A DNA stretch of 45,289 bases, from NCBI RefSeq assembly GCF_000519005.1, contig NZ_JAER01000036.1, forward strand, positions 1 through 45,289, given 5' to 3'. The notes below the pieces were generated by a model. It made no database searches. It was not told the origin of the DNA and saw only the letters and a program-made list of their open reading frames with translations. Shown in pieces: positions 15,827-22,838 of this stretch. The translations under genes were made by a program, and so were the position numbers. This DNA is from Nocardioides sp. J54 (GTDB taxonomy: Bacteria; Actinomycetota; Actinomycetes; Propionibacteriales; Nocardioidaceae). How positions within the stretch are numbered: the first letter of the stretch is position 1; each line of letters starts with the position of its first letter.

Positions 15827-17637
15827 CACTCGACCGGGGTCTGGTTGGGCTTGCCGCCGGTCGGCGGGACTCCGTAGCGGCGCAACGTGTAGCTCATCAG
15901 CTTCGAGAATGCCGGACCGGCCACGCTGCCACCACCACTGCCCGCCCGCGGGCTGTGCACGACGACGTATATCGTGAACCGCGGGTCGTCCGCGGGGGCG
16001 AAGCCGGCGAAGGAGACGGTCGTGCTGCCGTCGTAGGTGCCGTCCTCGCCGACGCGCTGCGCGGTGCCGGTCTTGCCGGCGACGCGGTAGCCCGGGACGG
16101 CCGCGCCGGGCGCGACGCCTTCCTCCGGGTCCAGCACCCGCTCCATCATCAGCATCGTCTCGCGGGCGGCGTCGGCGCTGATGACGCGGGTCGTGGCGGC
16201 CTGGTCGCTGCCGACCTGCTGGCCCTTGTCGGTGGTGGCCGCGCCCTGCACGAGCGAGGGAGCGATCCGCACCCCGCCGTTGGCGATCGTGTTGACCGCG
16301 GCTGCCATCTGCACGGCGTTGACCGACAGCGACTGGCCGAAGGCGATGCGGTCCCCGACCTGCGAGGTCCACGCCGCACCCTTGGGCACGATGCCGTTGG
16401 TCTCGCCGCCGAGGCCGATGTCGGTGCGCTGGCCGAGGCCGAACGCGGTGAGGTAGCGCCGCAGCGCGCCGCGGCGGAACTGGTCGGCGGCGAGCACGGT
16501 GCCGACGTTGGAGGACTTGGCGAGGATGCCGGCGAGGGTGAGCCGCAGCGTGCCGTGGTCCCAGTAGTCGCCGATCGGGCGGTCCTGGCGGTAGAGCTTG
16601 CCCGGCACGCGGAACTTCTGCTCCTTGAACGCCAGGCCGGCGTCGACGAGCGAGCTGATGGTGAGCACCTTCTCGACCGAGCCGGGCTCGTAGACGTCGG
16701 TGAGGGCGGAGGACTTGTAGAGGCCCTCGTCGTAGCGGTACGGGTCGGAGGCGTCGTACGTCGGGTAGTCGGCGAGCGCGAGCAGCTGGCCGGTCCGGCT
16801 GTCCATCACCACCGCGATGCCGGACTGGCCGGCGGCGCGGGTGACGGTCTGCTGGAGGATCCGCTGCGTGTAGAACTGCAGGTCGCGGTCGATGGTCAGC
16901 CTGAGGTCGCGGCCGTCGACGGCCGGGGTGACGGTCTTGTCGCCGAGCGGGATCTGGTTGCCCGCGCCGACCTCGTAGGTCGCCTCGCCGTCCTTGCCGG
17001 ACAGCCAGCTGTTGAACGACGTCTCGAGGCCGGCCAGCGCCTGGGCGGAGCCGTCGTCCCTGGGGGTGCCGAGGAAGCCGAGCAGGTTGGCCGCGACGTC
17101 GTCGTTGGGGTAGATCCGCAGCGGGTCGCGCTCGGTGGAGAGCCCCGCGAACGGCCGACCGTCGTCGTCGGTGAACTTCTTGCGGACGTCGGCGACGACC
17201 TTCTGCGCCTTGCTCGCGGGCACCTGGCGGGCGACGTACTGGAACCGGCTGCCCTCGACGCGCAGCCGCTCGAGCGTCTGGAAGTAGTCGACGCCGAGGC
17301 GGCGCGCCAGCATGGTGGCGAGCTCGGGCGCGACCTTCTTCGTCACGGCCGGGTCGGCGATGATCATCCGCCCGTCGACGGTCTCGGCGAGCGCCTCGCC
17401 GTTGCGGTCGAGGATCTCGCCGCGGGTGGCGGGCAGCACGACGGTGGCCCGGCCCTCCCGGGCGGCCATCTGGGCGTAGGAGCCGGGGTCGATGGCCTGC
17501 AGCTGGACCAGGCGGCCGGCGAAGACCGAGAGCACGATCGCGATCAGCAGGAAGCCGATCTGCATGCGCAGCCTCGAGGAGCCGCGCCGGATGCCTTTCC
17601 CGCGGCGGTTGCGGAGGGTGCTGCTGGGTCGGCTCAA
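15823..17637 (-). CDS. ftsI: FtsI/PbpB, septal class B penicillin-binding protein
   Basis: This is the septal DD-transpeptidase that cross-links new peptidoglycan and partners FtsW. The 604-residue product has a basic cytoplasmic tail, one membrane helix (about 26-47), the PBP dimerisation domain (TRGEILDRNGEALAETV) and a transpeptidase domain. The active-site S320-V-E-K323, the S375-S-N377 motif and K522-T-G524 are all seen. It has no PASTA repeats, as usual for actinobacterial FtsI. The start is TTG at 17637 (LSRPSSTLRN), preceded by AGGACGAG. It overlaps murE by 4 bp and follows ftsL after 64 bp. Confidence 0.96.
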   Translation of the reverse strand: MSRPSSTLRNRRGKGIRRGSSRLRMQIGFLLIAIVLSVFAGRLVQLQAIDPGSYAQMAAREGRATVVLPATRGEILDRNGEALAETVDGRMIIADPAVTKKVAPELATMLARRLGVDYFQTLERLRVEGSRFQYVARQVPASKAQKVVADVRKKFTDDDGRPFAGLSTERDPLRIYPNDDVAANLLGFLGTPRDDGSAQALAGLETSFNSWLSGKDGEATYEVGAGNQIPLGDKTVTPAVDGRDLRLTIDRDLQFYTQRILQQTVTRAAGQSGIAVVMDSRTGQLLALADYPTYDASDPYRYDEGLYKSSALTDVYEPGSVEKVLTISSLVDAGLAFKEQKFRVPGKLYRQDRPIGDYWDHGTLRLTLAGILAKSSNVGTVLAADQFRRGALRRYLTAFGLGQRTDIGLGGETNGIVPKGAAWTSQVGDRIAFGQSLSVNAVQMAAAVNTIANGGVRIAPSLVQGAATTDKGQQVGSDQAATTRVISADAARETMLMMERVLDPEEGVAPGAAVPGYRVAGKTGTAQRVGEDGTYDGSTTVSFAGFAPADDPRFTIYVVVHSPRAGSGGGSVAGPAFSKLMSYTLRRYGVPPTGGKPNQTPVEW

Positions 17638-17701
17638 CGCTCTCGTCCTGCTCGGTGGCGGGGACGACGTCCCCCGGTCACCCCGACCCTAGGCGGAACG
17701 C

Positions 17702-18307
17702 TCACCGATCTCCGGTGGGCGCGCCGTCGCCGTTGCGCTTCGGCGTGCGCTCCGTGCGCTGGGGGGTGCGGTCGGTGCGGACGGTGCGGTCGGTGCGGTC
17801 GGTGCGGCTGCCCGCGGCGACCTTCACGTCGGCGGGGCGCCGCAGCTGGGCCGGCTTCTTCGGGCCGGGCATGTGCAGCGGGAGGGCGTCGTCGCCGGAG
17901 GCGGGCACGGGGTCGCCGGTGATCCGGCCGGTCGTCAGGTCGAGGATGCCGGCCGGGGTCGAGGGGATGACCATGCCCATCTCCTGGGCGAGGCGGGCCA
18001 GCCGCTGGGGCTCGCGCAGCGACTGGATGTCCATCTCCAGCGCCTCCTGCTGGGCGCCGAGGTCGGTCGCCTGGCCCTGCAGCGCGGTCGCCCGGAAGGA
18101 GGCCTGCTGCATGGACGTGTTGAAGAGCAGCAGGCCGACCACGCCGGCGAGCAGGATGACGCTGACGAAGGCGACGAAGGGCACTCGCGGGGCGCGGGTG
18201 CGCCGGGGCCGCGGCACGACGGTGAGCCGGGCCCGCTCGAGGGCGGCCTGCGCGACCCGGGGAGCGACGGACTGCAGGCGACGGACCTGTGCTGCGGTGG
18301 AGGACAT
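17702..18307 (-). CDS. ftsL: FtsL-like septum formation protein
   Basis: This short bitopic protein lies in the ftsL position between rsmH and ftsI (Rv2164c position in M. tuberculosis). The 201 residues have a basic N-terminus rich in Arg/Pro and one membrane helix (about 44-63, VPFVAFVSVILLAGVVGLLLFN). A leucine-zipper-like coiled coil follows (about 68-110, ALQGQATDLGAQQEALEMDIQSL). The C-terminal tail contains RTDRT repeats encoded by 9-bp DNA repeats. FtsL pairs with FtsQ and FtsB to activate FtsWI. Sequence is poorly conserved, so the name rests on topology and position. ATG 18307 shares one base with the rsmH stop. Confidence 0.88.
   Translation of the reverse strand: MSSTAAQVRRLQSVAPRVAQAALERARLTVVPRPRRTRAPRVPFVAFVSVILLAGVVGLLLFNTSMQQASFRATALQGQATDLGAQQEALEMDIQSLREPQRLARLAQEMGMVIPSTPAGILDLTTGRITGDPVPASGDDALPLHMPGPKKPAQLRRPADVKVAAGSRTDRTDRTVRTDRTPQRTERTPKRNGDGAPTGDR
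17765..17809. repeat. 9-bp coding tandem repeat in ftsL, five units
   Basis: Five units of GGTGCGGTC-type sequence encode the alternating Arg-Thr-Asp tail of the FtsL-like protein. The repeat keeps the frame and probably varies in length between strains. Confidence 0.8.
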
Positions 18308-19308
18308 CAGACGGCTCCCTTGCCCTGAGTGCTGCTGGACCTGCTCGACGGACGGATGCGCTCGACGGCGCGGAGGCGGACCGAGGCGGCGCGAGGGTTC
18401 TCCTCGACCTCCTCGGGGGTGGCCTGCTCGGCCCCGCGGGTGACCAGCCGGTACGACGGCTCGGCCCCCTCCGGCACGAACGGCAGGTCGTCGGGGACGT
18501 CGAGCTTCGTGGCGTCGGCGAAGACGCGCTTGACCAGCCGGTCCTCCAGGGAGTGGTAGGACTCGACGACCACGCGGCCGCCGAGCCCGATCACGTCGAC
18601 CGCCGCCGGCATCGCCCGGCGCAGCACCCCGAGCTCGTCGTTGACCTCCATGCGCAGGGCCTGGAAGGTGCGCTTGGCGGGGTGTCCGCCGGTGCGGCGG
18701 GCGGGGGCCGGGATGACGTCGTACAGCAGCTCGACGAGGCGGCCCGAGGTGGTGAACGGCTCCCGGGCCCGCTCGCGGACGACGGCGTCGGCGATGCGGC
18801 GCGCCATCTTCTCCTCGCCGTACTCCCGGAGCACCCGGGCGAGCTCGGGGGCGCTGTAGGTGTTGAGGACGTCGGCGGCGGTGGGGCCGGTGCTGCCCAT
18901 CCGCATGTCGAGCGGGGCGTCGACGGCGTAGGCGAAGCCGCGCTCGGGCAGGTCGAGCTGCATGGAGGAGACGCCGAGATCGAACAGGACGGCGTCGACC
19001 TCGTCGAGGCCCTGGTCGGCGACGACGTCGGCGATCTCGTCGTAGACCGCGAGGACGCCGGTGAACCGGTCGCCGTACGGCGCCAGCCGCTCGCGGCTCA
19101 TCGCGAGCGCCTGCGGGTCGCGGTCGATGCCGATCACCCGGGCGTGCGGGCAGCGCTCGAGGACGGCCTCGGTGTGGCCGCCCAGGCCGAGGGTGCAGTC
19201 GACCATGACGGTCTGCTCGTCGTCGGCGATGCCGTCGCGCTCGAGCGCGGGCGCGAGGAGGGAGACGACCCGGTCCAGCAGGACGGGGACGTGGCGCGGG
19301 CTGGCCAT
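18307..19308 (-). CDS. rsmH: 16S rRNA (cytosine1402-N4)-methyltransferase RsmH
   Basis: RsmH (MraW) methylates N4 of C1402 in the 16S rRNA decoding site with SAM. The 333-residue product has HVPVLLDRVVSLL at the N-terminus, the SAM motif VDCTLGLGGHTEAVLERCP, IGIDRDPQALAMSRERL, DAVLFDLGVSSMQLD, and the family signatures RGFAYAVDAPLDMRM, RTFQALRMEVNDEL and VVVESYHSLEDRLVKRVF. ATG 19308 follows the small membrane gene after 7 bp, with GAGG near that gene's stop as its SD. It is the usual dcw partner of mraZ. Confidence 0.97.
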   Translation of the reverse strand: MASPRHVPVLLDRVVSLLAPALERDGIADDEQTVMVDCTLGLGGHTEAVLERCPHARVIGIDRDPQALAMSRERLAPYGDRFTGVLAVYDEIADVVADQGLDEVDAVLFDLGVSSMQLDLPERGFAYAVDAPLDMRMGSTGPTAADVLNTYSAPELARVLREYGEEKMARRIADAVVRERAREPFTTSGRLVELLYDVIPAPARRTGGHPAKRTFQALRMEVNDELGVLRRAMPAAVDVIGLGGRVVVESYHSLEDRLVKRVFADATKLDVPDDLPFVPEGAEPSYRLVTRGAEQATPEEVEENPRAASVRLRAVERIRPSSRSSSTQGKGAV

Positions 19309-19315
19309 GGCCGCC

Positions 19316-19483
19316 TCAGCGCCCCGACCCGGAGGCCAGGTGGGTGAGCACGAGCAGCAGGGCGCAGCCGACCGAGACGGCCGCGGAGAAGGCCATGAGG
19401 AGCAGCACCTCGCGTGCCTGCTCCCGCACGCGCGGCGGCCGCGAGCCGGAGACCTCCGGTGCGTGCGTCCGCATCACGCTCAT
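19316..19483 (-). CDS. 55-residue single-span membrane protein between mraZ and rsmH
   Basis: This small frame starts ATG 19483 (MSVMRTHAPEV), has a basic N-terminal third with several Arg residues, then a hydrophobic segment of about 25 residues (VLLLMAFSAAVSVGCALLLVL is its centre), and ends TGA at 19316. It looks like a type II or tail-anchored micro-membrane protein. Its stop is 7 bp from the rsmH start and supplies the rsmH SD, so the two are likely co-translated. I do not recognise the family. Being in a conserved operon position and having a clean membrane helix supports it as real. A role in division is only inferred from location. Confidence 0.65.
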   Translation of the reverse strand: MSVMRTHAPEVSGSRPPRVREQAREVLLLMAFSAAVSVGCALLLVLTHLASGSGR

Positions 19484-19591
19484 GGCTTCGACCCTTCGAC
19501 CCGGTGTGGAACTGCTGTTGTGCGGTGGTGGCTGTGAAATCGCGCGGATCCGCAGAGCCAGGTCCCTGCCCGCTCCCCTGCCCGGGTTGTT

Positions 19592-19693
19592 CGGGTGCCG
19601 TCTGGTGCCGGGGAAGGTGCCCCAGAAGGCCGGGTGACTGACCCCCTCCGGTCGCGGGTGCCGCCTGGTGCCGGGGAAGGTGCCCCAGGAGGC
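19592..19693. repeat. 39-bp direct repeat, two copies (19592-19630, 19655-19693)
   Basis: Both copies read CGGGTGCCGYCTGGTGCCGG then GGAAGGTGCCCCAGRAGGC, with only two mismatches. They are 63 bp apart start to start. Each contains three GGTGCC words. The copies may be duplicated operator sites or an attenuator pair. Confidence 0.85.
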
Positions 19694-19764
19694 GCGACGT
19701 CGGGTGGTCGGGGTAGCGGGAGCGGGCTGAGACCTCGTCCTGCGGATCCGCTGTTGAGTTGTCA

Positions 19765-19808
19765 GTGGTTGTCGGTGGCTGCCAGTGGTGGCTGGTGGCC
19801 GCCGGTGC
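19765..19808 (+). promoter_or_regulatory. second MraZ-like box array, downstream of mraZ
   Basis: GTGG occurs at 19765, 19775, 19785 and 19795 on the plus strand, with GTGC at 19805, so the period is exactly 10 bp over five units. The first unit GTGGTTGTCG differs by one base from a unit (GTGGTTGACG) in the mraZ operator. The orientation is opposite to the operator upstream of mraZ. MraZ binding is inferred from the pattern. Confidence 0.5.
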
Positions 19809-19810
19809 TG

Positions 19811-20233
19811 CTAGTCGTCGTCCTCGTCGAGCTCGGCGAACTCGTCCAGCGCCTCGGCCTGGAACTCGCGCCAGGCGGCGGGGCTCCAGATCTCGAGCCG
19901 GTCCCGGACCCCGATCACGACCACGTCGCGCTCGAGGCCGGCGTACTCCCGGAGGTGTGCAGGGATGGAGATCCGGCCCTGCTTGTCGGGGGTGCTCTCG
20001 TCACCACCGGCGAACAGCACCCGGGCGTAGCGCCGGGCGGCCTTGTTGGTCATCGGCCGCGCGGCTGCCCGCTCGGCCTCCTCGGCGAAGACATCGGGCG
20101 GCCACACGACCAGGCACTTGTCCTGTCCCTGTGTGACCACGACGCCCTCCGCCAGCCGATCCCTGAACTTCGCCGGGAGGAAGAGGCGGCCCTTGTCGTC
20201 GAGCTTCGGGGTGTACGTGCCCATGAAGAGCAT
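19811..20233 (-). CDS. mraZ: MraZ, dcw-cluster transcriptional regulator
   Basis: MraZ is a ring-forming AbrB-like DNA-binding protein that controls its own operon by binding short direct repeats in the promoter. The 140-residue product has two MraZ domains. The first is YTPKLDDKGRLFLPAKFRDRL (two parts of the signature, about 6-26) and the second STPDKQGRISIPAHLREYAGL (about 79-99); both carry the DxKGR/DxQGR motif that contacts DNA. It ends in an acidic tail (ELDEDDD). ATG 20233 has GGGGGTGG 6 nt upstream; ATG 20224 is a shorter alternative and the longer frame runs into the operator. It is the first gene of the cluster. Confidence 0.95.
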   Translation of the reverse strand: MLFMGTYTPKLDDKGRLFLPAKFRDRLAEGVVVTQGQDKCLVVWPPDVFAEEAERAAARPMTNKAARRYARVLFAGGDESTPDKQGRISIPAHLREYAGLERDVVVIGVRDRLEIWSPAAWREFQAEALDEFAELDEDDD

Positions 20234-20267
20234 CGGGCCACCCCCAGCCGTCCCACTGGACTCCGCC

Positions 20268-20317
20268 GTTCCTCCACTTTCCACCACAGTACCCCACTTT
20301 CCCCCACCGTCAACCAC
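20268..20317 (-). promoter_or_regulatory. MraZ operator: five GTGG boxes at 10-bp period
   Basis: On the minus strand five successive 10-mers each begin GTGG: GTGGTTGACG, GTGGGGGAAA, GTGGGGTACT, GTGGTGGAAA, GTGGAGGAAC. A sixth GTGGGG lies 11 bp further upstream. In E. coli MraZ binds direct repeats of this type with the same 10-bp spacing. The array ends 35 bp before the mraZ start and covers the promoter. Confidence 0.85.
20286..20313 (-). promoter_or_regulatory. mraZ (dcw) promoter
   Basis: TTGACG (20313-20308) and TACTGT (20291-20286) are separated by 16 bp on the minus strand. Both hexamers lie inside the GTGG array, so MraZ binding would block RNA polymerase. This fits autorepression of the cluster. 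Confidence 0.65.
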
Positions 20318-20504
20318 CAACGCCCCACTTCGCGGGGGGATTGGCTCCCCCGCGTCCCGGAAACCCGCAGGTCAGCGCAGGTCGGCGCAGGCCAGGCCCC
20401 GTGGAGCGGTGGTGGAGCGGAGTGGAGCGGGTGGTGGGGGACGGTGGGGCGACCGGTCCCGGAGCCGCTGTCGCGGAGTGGCCCCGCTCCTCCCACCTGC
20501 GCCG

Positions 20505-20510
20505 TAGGGT
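20505..20510 (+). promoter_or_regulatory. putative -10 of moxR
   Basis: TAGGGT lies 35 bp upstream of the moxR GTG and would give a leader of about 30 nt that includes GAGGAG. No clear -35 is seen. Confidence 0.4.
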
Positions 20511-20545
20511 TGGTCCACCGAGGGAGAGCACGACGAGGAGTAGCC

Positions 20546-21589
<1,044 letters not shown>

Positions 21590-21608
21590 CCGACCCGGCT
21601 CCCCCACG

Positions 21609-22838
21609 ATGCCGCGCCCCTCGCTCTCCTCGCTGACCCTCCGGGGCCGGGCGTTCCTCGCCGCCGGGGTCACCGCGATCGTGTGCGCGGTCGTGTTCGG
21701 GCAGCCTGCGCTGACCCGCGTCGGCGTCCTCGTGCTCGCGCTCCCCGTCGTCGCCGCGCTCTTCGTCAGCCGCCGCAAGCACGACCCGACCGTCACCCGC
21801 ACCGTGTGGCCACGCCTGCTCCGCGCCGGGGAGACGGCGCGGATCGACCTCGCGATCGCCAGCGACCGGCGCCGGGCCGACGGCCCCCTGCTCGTGGAGG
21901 ACTCCCTCCCCTACGCCCTGGGCAGCCGGCCGCGCTTCGTGCTGCAGGGCCTGGGCCAGCGCTGGGAGCGCACGGTCACCTACCCCGTCCGCTCCGACGT
22001 GCGGGGCCGGTTCGAGGTCGGCCCGCTGGTCGTGCGGATCACCGACCCGTTCGGGCTGGTCGAGCGGCGCCGCCAGATCGGCGGCACCGCCGAGCTCGTG
22101 GTCACCCCGCGGGTCCTGCCGCTGCCGGCCATCCCTCTCTCGGGCGGGTGGCAGGGCGCGGGCGAGCACCGGCCGCAGGCCTTCGCGTCCGGCTCGGCCG
22201 AGGACGTGAGCGTCCGGGAGTACCGCCGCGGCGACGACCTGCGGCGCGTGCACTGGCGGAGCTCGGCCCGGGTCGGCGACCTCATGGTGCGCCGCGAGGA
22301 GCAGCCCTGGGAGGCGCACGCGACCGTCGTCATCGACAACCGCGCGCACGCGCACCGCGGACAGGGGCCCGCCTCCAGCTTCGAGGCCGCCGTCGTCGCG
22401 GCCGCCTCCGTCGTGGTCCACCTCGAGAAGCACGGGTACGCCGTGCAGCTGGCCACCGCGACCGGCGCCGAGGCCGACGGCGCCGAGCAGTCCCTGCGCC
22501 AGCTCGCCGTCCTCGGCCTCACCGCAGCACCCTCGCTCGACACGACCTGGTCCGGCGACCAGGCCCGCGGCGGCGTCGTGGTCGCCCTGCTCGGCGCCCA
22601 CGTCGCGGGTGACACCAGCGCACTGCGGCGGATCCGCCACGACGCCGGCGTCGCCCTCGCCGTCGTGCTCGACGTCGACCAGTGGTCCTCGTCCCGCACC
22701 AGCCTCGGCCCCGCTGCCGCCGCCGAGCCGATGCTGGCGATGGGCTGGCGCGCGGCGGGGGTCGGCCCGCGGGACCGGCTCGACGCCGCCTGGCGCGACC
22801 TCGGACGCGCCCCGTCGCGAGGAGGGCTGCGCGCATGA
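21609..22838 (+). CDS. DUF58 membrane protein
   Basis: DUF58 proteins accompany moxR and a transglutaminase-like gene in many bacteria; their function is not settled. The 409-residue product has two N-terminal membrane helices (about 14-30 and 36-54). The DUF58 signature SVREYRRGDDLRRVHWRSSAR lies in the middle (about 204-224), followed by LMVRREEQPWEAHATVVIDN, which resembles a VWA-like fold. It starts ATG 21609, 19 bp after moxR, and its stop overlaps the next gene as ATGA. A role in envelope quality control is inferred from the neighbourhood only. Confidence 0.9.
   Translation: MPRPSLSSLTLRGRAFLAAGVTAIVCAVVFGQPALTRVGVLVLALPVVAALFVSRRKHDPTVTRTVWPRLLRAGETARIDLAIASDRRRADGPLLVEDSLPYALGSRPRFVLQGLGQRWERTVTYPVRSDVRGRFEVGPLVVRITDPFGLVERRRQIGGTAELVVTPRVLPLPAIPLSGGWQGAGEHRPQAFASGSAEDVSVREYRRGDDLRRVHWRSSARVGDLMVRREEQPWEAHATVVIDNRAHAHRGQGPASSFEAAVVAAASVVVHLEKHGYAVQLATATGAEADGAEQSLRQLAVLGLTAAPSLDTTWSGDQARGGVVVALLGAHVAGDTSALRRIRHDAGVALAVVLDVDQWSSSRTSLGPAAAAEPMLAMGWRAAGVGPRDRLDAAWRDLGRAPSRGGLRA

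Larger units (their letters stand above)
19484..19810. other. 327-bp gap between mraZ and the small membrane gene
   Basis: No coding frame is supported. The gap contains two direct copies of a 39-bp sequence and, next to the mraZ stop, an array of GTGG boxes at a 10-bp period; both are listed separately. Such a long gap inside the dcw operon suggests a second control point for rsmH and the genes after it. Confidence 0.7.
20234..20545. other. divergent control region between mraZ and moxR
   Basis: The 312-bp region has no gene. From left to right it holds the mraZ SD, the MraZ operator and promoter, a G-rich stretch at 20401-20447 with seven GTGG words on the plus strand, some 10 bp apart (20412/20422, 20434/20444), and the moxR -10 and SD. 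The irregular GTGG cluster could let MraZ also act on the moxR side, which is speculative. Confidence 0.55.

Noticed and set aside
20234..20320. N-terminal extension of MraZ to 20320
   Set aside because: The added codons are the GTGG operator boxes and promoter, and homologues start at MFxGTYTPKLDDKG.
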